DNA from: CAYZAW01 sp964476505
Lineage (GTDB): Bacteria > Bacillota > Clostridia > Christensenellales > CAG-138
Assembly (NCBI GenBank): GCA_964476505.1
Contig: CAYZAW010000004.1
Location: 6,001-70,000, forward strand
DNA length: 64,000 bases
Reading direction: 5' to 3'
In this document: in pieces, positions 25,512 to 34,109 of the stretch
How the letters are laid out: every line of letters starts with the position of its first letter
Numbering within the stretch: position 1 is the first letter of the stretch
Notes under the pieces: generated by a model
Told to the model about the DNA's origin: nothing
Seen by the model: only the letters and a program-made list of their open reading frames with translations
Database searches by the model: none
Made by a program: the position numbers and the translations under genes

Positions 25512-25948
25512 TCGAGTTCGCTTACGAAACCGACGCGCTGCCCCCCGAAACCGAGGCTGCCATGCGAACGGTCTCCGAGGCGGCGCTTCATAGCGAAGGC
25601 TGCCAAGGAGACATCACCCTGCTTGTGACCGGCGAGGCGGGGATACAGGCCTTGAACCGGGATTTTCGCCATGTGGACAAGGTAACGGACGTGTTAACGT
25701 TTCCCGCAGCGGAGGGAGAAGCCCTTTCTGCGCCGCCGGACGGGTATTTGGGAGATATTGCCATCTGCTATCCGAGGGCTGTGGAGCAGGCGGAAGCCTA
25801 CGGACACTCGCTGACGCGGGAGCTGTGCTTTTTAACGGTGCACGGCACGCTGCACATATTGGGTTATGACCATATGTGCCCGGAGGATGAGCAGGTGATG
25901 CTCAAGAAACAAAAAGAAATATTAGAAGGGGTAGGTGTAACAAGATAA
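25508..25948 (+). CDS. ybeY: Endoribonuclease YbeY (16S rRNA maturation)
   Basis: A 146-residue UPF0054 metalloprotein. The zinc-binding motif HGTLHILGYDH is intact near the C-terminus, and TDVLTFP and GYLGDIAIC precede it. Involved in 16S rRNA 3' processing and ribosome quality control. Its start overlaps the preceding HD gene by 4 bp (ATGA), and its last base is shared with the cdd start (TAATG), so translation is tightly coupled. Confidence 0.96.
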   Translation: MIEFAYETDALPPETEAAMRTVSEAALHSEGCQGDITLLVTGEAGIQALNRDFRHVDKVTDVLTFPAAEGEALSAPPDGYLGDIAICYPRAVEQAEAYGHSLTRELCFLTVHGTLHILGYDHMCPEDEQVMLKKQKEILEGVGVTR

Positions 25949-26358
25949 TGCGTACCATACACGATTTGGAGATCAAAAACATGCTGCGTATGGCAAACGA
26001 CGCCATGGCAAGAGCCTACTGCCCGTATTCCGGTTATTCGGTAGGGGCGTGCCTGAAGGGCAGCACGGGGGCGTATTATTTGGGCTGCAACATCGAGAAC
26101 GCTGCGTATTCGCCTACCATCTGCGCGGAGCGAACGGCGCTTTGCAAGGCGGTCAGCGAAATGGAGCGGCATTTTGACGCGCTGGCGATCGTGTCAAACG
26201 GGGAAACCTGTTCTCCCTGCGGCGTATGCAGGCAGATGCTGGCGGAATTCTGCGATGCGGAAATGCCCATTATCTGCGCCAACAAAACCGGCAAATACAA
26301 GGTGTTTTCCTTAGGCGAGCTGCTGCCGGAGGCCTTTACGCCCAAGGATTTGGAGTAA
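25948..26358 (+). CDS. cdd: Cytidine deaminase
   Basis: A 136-residue tetrameric-type cytidine deaminase for pyrimidine salvage. The zinc and catalytic motifs are present: NIENAAYSPTICAERTAL (CAE) and SPCGVCRQML (PCxxC). Normal length. It lies between ybeY and era; the diacylglycerol/undecaprenol kinase gene often found here in Firmicutes is absent. It ends 1 bp before the era start. Confidence 0.95.
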   Translation: MRTIHDLEIKNMLRMANDAMARAYCPYSGYSVGACLKGSTGAYYLGCNIENAAYSPTICAERTALCKAVSEMERHFDALAIVSNGETCSPCGVCRQMLAEFCDAEMPIICANKTGKYKVFSLGELLPEAFTPKDLE

Positions 26359-26359
26359 T

Positions 26360-27250
26360 ATGGAGCAGACGTACAAAAGCGGCTTTGTATCCATCATCGG
26401 CTGTCCCAACGTGGGAAAATCCACGCTGCTAAACAAGCTGGTGGGGCAAAAGATCGCCATCGTGTCCAACCGTCCGCAAACCACCCGCAATAAAATTACG
26501 GGCGTGTTGACGCGCCCGGGCTATCAAATCGTATTTTTAGATACGCCGGGGGTAGCGCAACCCAAAAACCGGCTGGGAGACTATATGCTTTCCGTCAGCA
26601 CCGAGGCGCTTCGGGAGGTGGAGGCGGTTCTTCTTATGATCGACCCCATCAACGGTCTTCGGGAACGGGACAGCGCGCTTATTGACCGGGTAAAGCAGGC
26701 AAAAGCGCCGATCATCGGCGTGATCAACAAACGGGATATCGCCTCCATGGAGCAGATGGAGGCTGCAAAGGACTTTTTATTTCAGGCGGGCATTTGTAAA
26801 GAAACACTGTCCGTTTCCGCCGAAACGGGAGACGGGCTTCCCGCGCTGGAGCAAGCGCTTTGCCGGTACCTGATTCCGGGGCCGCAATACTTTCCGGAGG
26901 ACATGGTCACCGACCAGCCGGAACGGATCATCATGGGAGAGCTGATTCGGGAAAAGACCCTGCGGCTGCTAAGAGAAGAAATTCCTCACGGCGTTGGCGT
27001 ATTTGTGGACAAGGTAGAGCGCCGGGAGGACGGCCTGTACGATGTTTGGGCTACCATATTCTGCGAGCGGGATGGGCATAAGGGCATTATCATAGGCCGC
27101 GGCGGAGCAATGCTAAAAAGAATCGGCGAGGCTGCCCGGCACGATATCGAATGGATGCTAGGCGAACGCGTGAATTTGCAGCTTTGGGTCAAGGTGAAGG
27201 AGGACTGGCGCAATAGCGCCGGGATGCTGCGGGAGTTGGGATACGAATAA
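26360..27250 (+). CDS. era: GTPase Era
   Basis: A 296-residue GTPase that assists 30S assembly and binds the 3' end of 16S rRNA. G1 is GCPNVGKSTLLNKL, G3 is LDTPGVAQP and G4 is INKRD, with the switch segment RPQTTRNKI. The C-terminal KH domain has GIIIGRGGAMLKRIGEAAR. Full length. It is followed by the tiny yqzL gene and recO, the standard order. Confidence 0.97.
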   Translation: MEQTYKSGFVSIIGCPNVGKSTLLNKLVGQKIAIVSNRPQTTRNKITGVLTRPGYQIVFLDTPGVAQPKNRLGDYMLSVSTEALREVEAVLLMIDPINGLRERDSALIDRVKQAKAPIIGVINKRDIASMEQMEAAKDFLFQAGICKETLSVSAETGDGLPALEQALCRYLIPGPQYFPEDMVTDQPERIIMGELIREKTLRLLREEIPHGVGVFVDKVERREDGLYDVWATIFCERDGHKGIIIGRGGAMLKRIGEAARHDIEWMLGERVNLQLWVKVKEDWRNSAGMLRELGYE

Positions 27251-27326
27251 CAGAACTGCCGTCAATTCCCTTGCGGGCTTTTTTACAACGGTGGCAACAT
27301 AATAGCATCCCGATTAGGAGGCGATT

Positions 27327-27428
27327 ATGGAGCATCGAGCGGAAGAAGCATGGCGGCGATTTTGCACAACGGGCAAGATCGGCGCGTATCTGACGTACAG
27401 GGCCATTTCTGAGAAACAGAAGCATTAG
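27327..27428 (+). CDS. yqzL: Small YqzL-family protein between era and recO
   Basis: A 33-residue protein, MEHRAEEAWRRFCTTGKIG then AYLTYRAISEKQKH, behind a good TAGGAGG site. The pattern W-x2-F-x2-TG-x-I-x-AYL-x-Y matches the YqzL family of Firmicutes, which lies between era and recO. Function is unknown. It is easily missed because of its size. Confidence 0.8.
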   Translation: MEHRAEEAWRRFCTTGKIGAYLTYRAISEKQKH

Positions 27429-27441
27429 CTAGGAGCAAAGC

Positions 27442-28188
27442 ATGGCCAATTCCATCGTAACGGGCATCGTGATGCGGTGTACCAACTACAAAGAGAGCGA
27501 CAGGATACTGTCGCTCTTTACCGAGCAGGAAGGGCGTGTGGACGTGAAGGCGCGGGGCTGCAGACGGCCTAAAAGCCCGCTGTTAGCCTGTGCGCAGCCC
27601 TTTGTGTACGGAGAATTCACGCTGTTTTCTGGCAAGGGTAAGTTTACGCTGGATTCCTGCGACGTAAAGGAAAGCTTTTACCCCATTCGGGAGGACGTGC
27701 CCCGCTTTACGGCAGCCTCTGCCATGCTGGCGCTGGCGGCGGATTCCGTGCAGCCGGGGGAGCCAAACGAACGGCTGTTTTCTCTTTTATACCACGCGCT
27801 GTCGCTGTTGTGCTACGGGGACGTGGACGCTATTGACCTGTTTTTATGCTATCTGTTGCGCTATTTTGACGTAACGGGCTATTGCCCGTCCATCACACGT
27901 TGCGCCAGATGTGGGCGCGACCTTCGGGAGCAGGGTGGAAAGCTGTATTTCTCTGCGGCGCAGGGCGGTGCGGTCTGCGGCACGTGCGCGTCCGGCGCAA
28001 AGCCGGCCTCTGCCTTGGCGCTGGAGGCCATGCGGCGGATGTTGCTGTTGAGCGACCGGGATATGGAAAAGGTAAAATTGAACAAATCCTTGCAGCAGGA
28101 GCTTCTCACACTTCTAGATTCTTACGCATCCTTTGTGCTGGAGCGTGATTTTATGCCGCTGGAATCCTTAAAAAAACTAATGGCATAG
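27442..28188 (+). CDS. recO: DNA repair protein RecO
   Basis: A 248-residue recombination mediator that helps load RecA with RecF and RecR. N-terminal OB fold: GIVMRCTNYKESDRILSLF, then VDVKARGCRRPKSPL. The C-terminal zinc module has paired cysteines (CARCGRD and CGTCAS). The ribosome site (AGGAGCAAAG) is just after yqzL. It is the last gene of the conserved cluster before ppdK. Confidence 0.95.
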   Translation: MANSIVTGIVMRCTNYKESDRILSLFTEQEGRVDVKARGCRRPKSPLLACAQPFVYGEFTLFSGKGKFTLDSCDVKESFYPIREDVPRFTAASAMLALAADSVQPGEPNERLFSLLYHALSLLCYGDVDAIDLFLCYLLRYFDVTGYCPSITRCARCGRDLREQGGKLYFSAAQGGAVCGTCASGAKPASALALEAMRRMLLLSDRDMEKVKLNKSLQQELLTLLDSYASFVLERDFMPLESLKKLMA

Positions 28189-28237
28189 GCATCCGTCGTA
28201 AAATGCAGGATTTCTTGCGTTAACTTTTGAACAATGC

Positions 28238-28266
28238 TTGTAACGTGTGCGTAATTAGGGTATAAT
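28238..28266 (+). promoter_or_regulatory. Sigma-A promoter of ppdK
   Basis: TTGTAA (28238-28243), 17-bp spacer, perfect TATAAT (28261-28266), about 100 bp upstream of ppdK. Confidence 0.75.
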
Positions 28267-28373
28267 CCCACTGGGCGAATAGCACCGTCTTTTTTATGTG
28301 GAAAGGCTAACAACTGGGTATCACGGCATGGGCCGATCATATTTTGACGAGATTTGAAGGAGGACTGTACTAC

Positions 28374-31016
28374 ATGGCACACAAGTATGTGTATCTGTTC
28401 AACGAGGGGAACGCTTCCATGCGCAACCTATTGGGCGGCAAAGGCGCGAACCTGGCGGAAATGACCGGGCTGGGGCTTCCCGTACCTTTTGGGTTCACGG
28501 TAACAACGGAGGCTTGCACCCGTTATTATGAGGATGGACGCACCATTGCACAGGAAATCGTAGACGAAATTTACGTTGCGCTGGCAAAAACCGAGAAGAT
28601 CGCCGGGAAAAAGTTTGGGGATGAAAAGAATCCCTTCCTCGTATCCGTACGAAGCGGCGCGCGCGCTTCTATGCCCGGCATGATGGATACGATATTGAAC
28701 CTGGGCTTAAACGACCAAACGGTACAGGGCCTTGCAAAGCTCACCAACAACGAGCGTTTTGCTTACGACAGCTATCGCCGGTTTATCCAGATGTTCTCCG
28801 ACGTGGTCATGGAGATCGACAAAGCGAAGTTCGATCAAATTCTTGACGGCGTGAAAAAGGATAACGGCTGCAAGCTGGACACCGACCTTACCACCGAGCA
28901 TCTGCAGGAGGTCGTGAAGCAGTATAAGGTGCTGTATCGCAACGAAAAAGGCCATGTGTTCCCGCAAGACCCCAAGGAGCAGTTGATGGAGGCCATCCAG
29001 GCGGTGTTCCGCAGCTGGGAAAACCCCCGCGCCATCGTATACCGCCGCATGAACGATATCCCCGCCGACTGGGGCACCGCAGTTAACGTACAGTCCATGG
29101 TGTTTGGCAACATGGGTATCGACAGCGGCACCGGCGTTGCATTTACGCGTAATCCCTCCACCGGCGAGCCCAAGCTCTACGGTGAGTTTTTGATGAACGC
29201 ACAGGGCGAGGACGTTGTTGCGGGTATCCGCACGCCGTCTCCCATCGATGAATTAAAAAAGACCCAACCCGAGGTTTACAAGGAATTCATTAAGTACGCC
29301 TCCACGCTGGAAAAGCATTACCGCGACATGCAGGACATGGAGTTCACCATCGAGCGCGGCAAGCTGTTTATGCTGCAAACCCGTAACGGCAAGCGCACCG
29401 CTGCCGCCGCCTTGCAGATCGCGGTGGACTTGGTTCACGAAGGCATGATCACCAAGGACGAGGCGCTGTTAAAGATCGACCCGCGTTCCTTGGATTCTCT
29501 CTTGCATCCCACCTTTGAGCCCAAGGCATTAAAGGGCGCAAAGGCTATTACCCACGGTCTTCCCGCATCCCCCGGCGCTGCCTGCGGACAGATATACTTC
29601 AACGCTGCGGATGCCATCGAGGCGCACAAGCGCGGCGAAAAGGTCATCCTCGTTCGTATGGAGACCTCTCCGGAGGACATCGAGGGCATGTACGCTTCCG
29701 AGGGCATTTTGACCGCACGCGGCGGCATGACCTCTCACGCTGCCGTGGTTGCCCGCGGCATGGGCACCTGCTGTGTAGCGGGCTGCGGCGAGATCATGAT
29801 TTTAGAAAAGAGCCACAGCTTTTCCACCCAGGACGGTACTGTATTCAACGAGGGCGACTGGATCTCTCTGGACGGCTCCACCGGTTCCGTTTACGGCGAG
29901 GCGCTGCCCACCGTGGAAGCGCAGGTTTCCGGCAACTTTGCCACCATCATGAAGTGGGCGGACGCCGTTCGCACCATGAAGGTACGCACCAACGCGGATA
30001 CGCCGCGCGATGCGGCGCAGGCCGTGAAGTTTGGCGCACAGGGCATTGGTCTTTGCCGTACCGAGCACATGTTCTTTGATGAAGACCGCATCCCCGCCGT
30101 GCGTGAGATGATCGTTTCCAAGGACGAGCCCTCCCGCCGCCGTGCGCTCAATAAGCTCTTGCCCATGCAGCGCTCCGACTTCAAGGGTATCTTTAAGGCG
30201 ATGGGCGAGTACCCTGTTACCATCCGCTTCTTAGACCCACCCCTGCACGAGTTCCTGCCTCATGAGGATTCCGAGATCAAGACGCTGGCAAAGGAAATGG
30301 GCATCTCCTTTGAGGAGCTGAAGCTGACGGTTGCGAACCTGAAGGAATTCAACCCCATGCTGGGTCACCGCGGCTGCCGCTTGGCGGTCACCTACCCCGA
30401 GATCGCCGAAATGCAGACCCGTGCAGTCATCGAGGCGGCCATTGAGGTGCGTCAGGAAACCGGCATTGCCATTACCCCCGAGATTATGATTCCCTTGGTT
30501 GGCGAGCCCAAGGAGCTGGAGTATGTAAAGCGCGTGGTGGACAAGACCGCCCGCGAGGTCATGAACGAGCGCAACATCACCATCGCGTACCTCGTTGGTA
30601 CCATGATCGAGGTGCCCCGTGCGGCGCTGGTGGCGGATCGTTTGGCAAAGAGCGCGGAGTTCTTCTCCTTCGGCACCAACGACCTGTCCCAGATGACCTT
30701 CGGCTTCTCCCGCGACGATGCCGGCAAGTTCTTGGACGATTACTATAAAAAGAAGATCTTCGAGGCCGACCCGTTTGCCCGCGTAGACCAAGAGGGCGTA
30801 GGCCGGTTGATGCAGTTTGGCTGTGAGCTTGGCCGCAAGACCCGCCCCAACATCAAGCTGGGCATCTGCGGCGAGCATGGCGGCGATCCTTCCTCCATCG
30901 AGTTCTGCCAGAAGCTGGGCTTAACCTACGTTTCTTGCTCCCCCTTCCGCGTACCCATCGCAAGGTTGGCGGCTGCGCAGGCTAGGATCAATCAGCTCAA
31001 CGAGGAAAACAAATAA
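28374..31016 (+). CDS. ppdK: Pyruvate, phosphate dikinase
   Basis: An 880-residue enzyme interconverting pyruvate + ATP + Pi and PEP + AMP + PPi. The nucleotide-binding N-terminal domain starts KYVYLFNEGNASMRNLLGGKGANL. The phosphohistidine swivel domain has His455 in GGMTSHAAVVARGMG, and the C-terminal PEP/pyruvate barrel ends with GICGEHGGDP. The start is the ATG at MAHKYVYLF behind GAAGGAGG; a slightly earlier in-frame ATG lacks such a site. In PPi-using anaerobes it can serve glycolysis or gluconeogenesis. A monocistronic unit by promoter and terminator. Confidence 0.98.
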   Translation: MAHKYVYLFNEGNASMRNLLGGKGANLAEMTGLGLPVPFGFTVTTEACTRYYEDGRTIAQEIVDEIYVALAKTEKIAGKKFGDEKNPFLVSVRSGARASMPGMMDTILNLGLNDQTVQGLAKLTNNERFAYDSYRRFIQMFSDVVMEIDKAKFDQILDGVKKDNGCKLDTDLTTEHLQEVVKQYKVLYRNEKGHVFPQDPKEQLMEAIQAVFRSWENPRAIVYRRMNDIPADWGTAVNVQSMVFGNMGIDSGTGVAFTRNPSTGEPKLYGEFLMNAQGEDVVAGIRTPSPIDELKKTQPEVYKEFIKYASTLEKHYRDMQDMEFTIERGKLFMLQTRNGKRTAAAALQIAVDLVHEGMITKDEALLKIDPRSLDSLLHPTFEPKALKGAKAITHGLPASPGAACGQIYFNAADAIEAHKRGEKVILVRMETSPEDIEGMYASEGILTARGGMTSHAAVVARGMGTCCVAGCGEIMILEKSHSFSTQDGTVFNEGDWISLDGSTGSVYGEALPTVEAQVSGNFATIMKWADAVRTMKVRTNADTPRDAAQAVKFGAQGIGLCRTEHMFFDEDRIPAVREMIVSKDEPSRRRALNKLLPMQRSDFKGIFKAMGEYPVTIRFLDPPLHEFLPHEDSEIKTLAKEMGISFEELKLTVANLKEFNPMLGHRGCRLAVTYPEIAEMQTRAVIEAAIEVRQETGIAITPEIMIPLVGEPKELEYVKRVVDKTAREVMNERNITIAYLVGTMIEVPRAALVADRLAKSAEFFSFGTNDLSQMTFGFSRDDAGKFLDDYYKKKIFEADPFARVDQEGVGRLMQFGCELGRKTRPNIKLGICGEHGGDPSSIEFCQKLGLTYVSCSPFRVPIARLAAAQARINQLNEENK

Positions 31017-31029
31017 CTTCGTTTCATGC

Positions 31030-31057
31030 AAAAAGGTGACCGCAAGGTCACCTTTTT
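31030..31057 (+). terminator. Rho-independent terminator after ppdK
   Basis: A perfect 12-bp stem (AAAAAGGTGACC with GGTCACCTTTTT) and a GCAA loop. The A and T flanks could allow it to act in both directions. The minus-strand flavodoxin gene ends 204 bp beyond. Confidence 0.92.
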
Positions 31058-31064
31058 CATTGCA

Positions 31065-31193
31065 AATGGGGCGCTGCCCCAACCCCGATTCCAATGGGGC
31101 GCTGCCCCCAACCCCGATTCTAATGGGGCGCTGCCCCAAACCCCGCTGGGGACGCGTCCCCAGACCCCATTTACCGCCGGAAATATCCGGCGG
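31065..31193 (+). repeat. Dispersed hairpin repeat, copy 1, with tandemly repeated 5' unit
   Basis: Two tandem units of 28-29 bp (31065-31092, 31093-31121), each opening AATGGGGCGCTGCCCC, lead into a full element (31122-31193) made of three hairpins. These are GGGGC-GCT-GCCCC; CTGGGGA-CGCG-TCCCCAG; and CCGCCGGA-AATA-TCCGGCGG. The inverted sequence at 58179-58250 aligns along its whole length and forms the same three hairpins with different loops. Both copies lie between convergent genes, right after a terminator. No coding potential. REP/BIME-like or terminator-like function is inference. Confidence 0.85.
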
Positions 31194-31260
31194 AGGGAGA
31201 TGTAAACGAATTACGTGAAACGGTCTTAATCGTTCAAATGAGTAAGACGGAGGGGGGATG

Positions 31261-31776
31261 TTAGTCCTTACAGTAGTCCACGATGGGCAAAATCGCATCC
31301 TTGGAAGAATGGTCATAGGAGTGGCAGATCATTTGGTAAGCGTCGCTGTTCTCGCCCTCCTGCTTTTTCATATAAGCGCGCATGCCCGCCATCATCAGCT
31401 TATCGACTGCGCCCATTTTCTCGTAAGCCAAGCCGGCGGGCAGGTAAAACGTATGAACCTTTTCCCATTCCTCGTCGGAGAAATTCTGGCGAAGGGCTTT
31501 CGGTACGTCGGGAGATTCCACAGGGGACGCGCCGGTGGTAAATACGCAGACCTTTTTCCCGGAAAGGGAGGGAAGCTGCTCTTTAAGCCATTTGATTCCC
31601 CTAATCGTTCCCGCGTGAAACCCTGCGCCGTACAACACGGTGTCATACTGGGCAAGCGAAAGCGTTTTACGCTTTGCATAGGGTATGGCTTCGCAGGAAA
31701 GTGCCTCTGCGATCCACTCTGCGTAGCGCTTGGTGAAGCCGGTTTTGCTGTGGTAAACGATAACGGTTTTGTTCAT
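31261..31776 (-). CDS. Flavodoxin-domain protein
   Basis: A 171-residue protein with an FMN-phosphate-binding loop, MNKTVIVYHSKTGFTKRYAEW, and later VLYGAGFHAGTIRG and CVFTTGASP. This resembles the stand-alone flavodoxins and protoporphyrinogen-oxidase-like flavodoxins of Clostridia. Electron partners are unknown. The start sits behind GGAGGAAC; a longer in-frame start would overlap the tetR gene. It lies 17 bp downstream of tetR on the same strand, so it is probably the regulated target. Confidence 0.85.
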   Translation of the reverse strand: MNKTVIVYHSKTGFTKRYAEWIAEALSCEAIPYAKRKTLSLAQYDTVLYGAGFHAGTIRGIKWLKEQLPSLSGKKVCVFTTGASPVESPDVPKALRQNFSDEEWEKVHTFYLPAGLAYEKMGAVDKLMMAGMRAYMKKQEGENSDAYQMICHSYDHSSKDAILPIVDYCKD

Positions 31777-31793
31777 GATGATGTTCCTCCAAA

Positions 31794-32351
31794 TTATTTC
31801 ATAGCCTGTTGTAAAAAGGCCTGATACGCTTGTTCTAACTGTTCGGTGATCTCGCTGGCGGGAATGCCCGGTTCGGCAGTGGCGATGATGGTGCATATGC
31901 CTATGGTGTACACCAGCATGTTCAGGTGAAGGGCTTTTGCCTGCGCCGCAGTAACATGCAGCGTTTCTGCGATCATTTCGTCGATATGGGGATTGCCGCC
32001 CGTATAGAGCAGGTCGTCAACAGATGCAACATGCCTTTTGGTTTGCAGCGCAAACAGCCGAAACAGCTCCGGCTCCTCTGCTGCAAGCTGTACATACGCA
32101 TAGCCAACGCTTCGAAACATATCGTTTACATCCGTATGGGCAAACACATACGCCTGCACCGTGGCTGCCGCTTTTTGCAGAACCTCGTGGCGGAGGTTTT
32201 CCATGCTGCTGCAATAGCTGTAGATCGGCTGTACGGAGCAGCCCAGCTTTTCTGCGATGCTTTTTACCAGCACCTGCTCCATGCCGCCCTCCCTTGCCAG
32301 CTCGAACGCGGCGTTAATTACCATGTCCTTGGTGATCTTCTGCTTTGGCAT
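31794..32351 (-). CDS. TetR/AcrR-family transcriptional regulator
   Basis: A 185-residue repressor. The N-terminal helix-turn-helix is KITKDMVINAAFELAREGG followed by LVKSIAEKLGCSVQPIYSYC. The C-terminal ligand domain is typical in length and not assignable to a ligand (it resembles the WHG-type C-terminal domain). The start is the ATG behind GGAGGCTGCT, preferred to a TTG four codons upstream. It is cotranscribed with the flavodoxin. Two palindromes in its leader are likely autoregulatory operators. Confidence 0.9.
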   Translation of the reverse strand: MPKQKITKDMVINAAFELAREGGMEQVLVKSIAEKLGCSVQPIYSYCSSMENLRHEVLQKAAATVQAYVFAHTDVNDMFRSVGYAYVQLAAEEPELFRLFALQTKRHVASVDDLLYTGGNPHIDEMIAETLHVTAAQAKALHLNMLVYTIGICTIIATAEPGIPASEITEQLEQAYQAFLQQAMK

Positions 32352-32375
32352 AGCAGCCTCCAATCAAATAAACAA

Positions 32376-32399
32376 TTTATATAAAAAGTTTATATAAAC
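32376..32399 (-). promoter_or_regulatory. Two palindromic operator-like sites in the tetR leader
   Basis: TTTATATAAA (32376-32385) and GTTTATATAAAC (32388-32399) share a core with centres 13 bp apart. The second covers the transcription start expected from the promoter at 32402-32429. The arrangement suits autorepression by the adjacent TetR protein (inference). Confidence 0.65.
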
Positions 32400-32401
32400 G
32401 G

Positions 32402-32429
32402 ATTATACAACAAAGATGCAGAATGTCAA
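32402..32429 (-). promoter_or_regulatory. Consensus sigma-A promoter of the tetR-flavodoxin operon
   Basis: On the minus strand: TTGACA (32424-32429), 16-bp spacer, TATAAT (32402-32407), both hexamers perfect. A promoter this strong makes sense if it is held off by a repressor. Confidence 0.88.
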
Positions 32430-32548
32430 TGCTTGTTTTCATGTATGAGATACACGTTGGACGGTACGTTTCAAAAAGCGTTTGATTTATGAGAAGCGCT
32501 GATAGCGGGTGATGTTAGCTGAATGCGTAAGCCGATGGGAAAGCAATC

Positions 32549-32577
32549 AAAAAGCACCAGATTTTCCGGCGCTTTTT
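32549..32577 (-). terminator. Terminator after galT, possibly bidirectional
   Basis: An 8-bp stem with two G-T wobbles (GCGCCGGA with TCTGGTGC on the minus strand), 3-base loop, flanked by A5 on one side and T5 on the other. About 25 bp after the galT stop. Confidence 0.7.
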
Positions 32578-32597
32578 ACTATTATACTTGTTTGCAG

Positions 32598-34109
32598 TTA
32601 TAGCGCTTGCCTTAGGAACCGCAGGAATGCCTCTCGCCCGGAATCGGTGCGCGCATACACCCCCGCGTGCTCCAATACCTTGCAGAAGGTTTGACCGATT
32701 TCTTGCTGTAAGATAGCTTCTGTGTTCTCTTCCGAAAACACAGAATATCGTTCTCTAAATCCATCTGCCCAGTCAGCATGTTTGGCGATTCGCTCATCCG
32801 CCCGCATGTCCGCGCCGCTGATAAGCGCCTGCTTCACCAATTCCATTTCCGTCTTGAGGCGGGCGGGAAGCACCGCCAAGCCCATGACCTCGATGAGGCC
32901 GATATTCTCTTTTTTGATATTATGCAGCTCCCGGTGGGGGTGGTACAGCCCATCCGGATGCTCCGGTGTTGTGAGGTTGTTTCTTAAGACCAGATCCAAC
33001 TCGTACACGCCGTTGCGCATGCGGGCGATGGGGGTAATGGTGTTGTGGGGCACGCCGTCTGTTTCGGCGTAGATGCAGGCGCTTTCGTCTGTATAGCCCC
33101 GCCATGCGGCAAGGATCTTTCCGGCAAGCGCGCAAAGACGGCCGGTATCCGTGCCGGAAATGCGAAGTACGGACATAGGCCATTTTACAATGCCCGCCTG
33201 TACATCCTCAAAGCCGGGGAAGGTAAAGGGCAGCTCCACGGGCGCTTTTGCCATGGGGAATTCGTGCGCACCTCCCTGAAAATGCTCATGCGAGAGGATG
33301 CTGCCGCCCACAATGGGAAGGTCGGCATTGGAGCCGACGCAGTAATGGGGGAACTGCCGTACGAAATCGAACAGCTTAGAAAACACGCGGTCATCAATGA
33401 CCATGGGAATATGCTTTTGATTGAGGACGATGCAATGCTCGTTGTAATACACATAGGGAGAATACTGAAAGCCCCATGCTTCCCCAGCGATGGTAAGGGG
33501 GATGATGCGAAGGGTTTGCCGCGCGGGATGCGTGCTGTGCCCTGCATAGCCCTCGTTTTCCGGGCAGAGCAGGCAGGCGGGGTAGCCGCTTTTTTGTGCG
33601 TTGCGTGCGGCGGCAATGTCTTTGGGGTCTTTTTCCGGCTTAGAAAGGTTGATGGTGATCTCCAGCGTGCCGTACGCCGTGTCCGCAGGCCATTTCACGT
33701 CCTTTTGGATGCGGTAGCGGCGGATGTAATCGCAGTCTTGAGAAAGCGTATAGAAATAATCCGTGGCGGCTTTCGGGTGGTTTTGATACAGCGCCCAAAA
33801 GCGTTCCTGCACGGCGGAGGGGCGCGGTGTGATGCATCCCATCAGGCGGGTATCGAAGCAATCGCGGGAGGCTGCGGTATCCGGAATAACGTTCTGTTTA
33901 ACCGCATAGTCGATGAGCGCTTTTAAAATATCCTGTAACGAATCCCAAGGCATAGGCGCGGCGTCCTCGGGAAGATCGCTTACATGCAGCGTGTCCAACA
34001 GGCTGTTAACGGCATAGCGGCGATCTGCCTTTTGAAGCAGCCCGCAGCCCTCGCCGTAGTCCGCCAGCGCCAGCACAGCGCCATAGGGCATGTTAGCTTT
34101 CATATCCAT
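32598..34109 (-). CDS. galT: Galactose-1-phosphate uridylyltransferase (Firmicutes type 2)
   Basis: A 503-residue enzyme of the Leloir pathway, exchanging UMP between UDP-glucose and galactose-1-phosphate. It is the longer GalT form (COG4468 type) of Firmicutes, not the E. coli type. Recognisable blocks: LMGCITPRPS near the N-terminus, FQYSPYVYYNEHCIVLN, and the active-site region GGSILSHEHFQGG. Start at the first ATG of MDMKANMPYG, which has AGGAG 7 bp upstream inside the galE end, so galE and galT overlap by 17 bp. Confidence 0.94.
   Translation of the reverse strand: MDMKANMPYGAVLALADYGEGCGLLQKADRRYAVNSLLDTLHVSDLPEDAAPMPWDSLQDILKALIDYAVKQNVIPDTAASRDCFDTRLMGCITPRPSAVQERFWALYQNHPKAATDYFYTLSQDCDYIRRYRIQKDVKWPADTAYGTLEITINLSKPEKDPKDIAAARNAQKSGYPACLLCPENEGYAGHSTHPARQTLRIIPLTIAGEAWGFQYSPYVYYNEHCIVLNQKHIPMVIDDRVFSKLFDFVRQFPHYCVGSNADLPIVGGSILSHEHFQGGAHEFPMAKAPVELPFTFPGFEDVQAGIVKWPMSVLRISGTDTGRLCALAGKILAAWRGYTDESACIYAETDGVPHNTITPIARMRNGVYELDLVLRNNLTTPEHPDGLYHPHRELHNIKKENIGLIEVMGLAVLPARLKTEMELVKQALISGADMRADERIAKHADWADGFRERYSVFSEENTEAILQQEIGQTFCKVLEHAGVYARTDSGREAFLRFLRQAL

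Noticed and set aside
30231..30878. Long minus-strand open frame inside ppdK, and similar ones inside rpoB (63019-63945), icd (12791-13594) and the HD-GYP gene (36227-37090)
   Set aside because: These mirror the codon bias of the real genes on the opposite strand, have no ribosome sites and no recognisable domains.
31065..31140. CRISPR array from the repeated ~28-bp units
   Set aside because: Only two full units, with no unique spacers between them and no cas genes. The units are contiguous and form hairpins, so they are part of the dispersed element.
32352..32597. Small gene between tetR and galT
   Set aside because: The interval is accounted for by the tetR promoter and operators and the galT terminator. 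The short plus-strand open frame there has no coding features.
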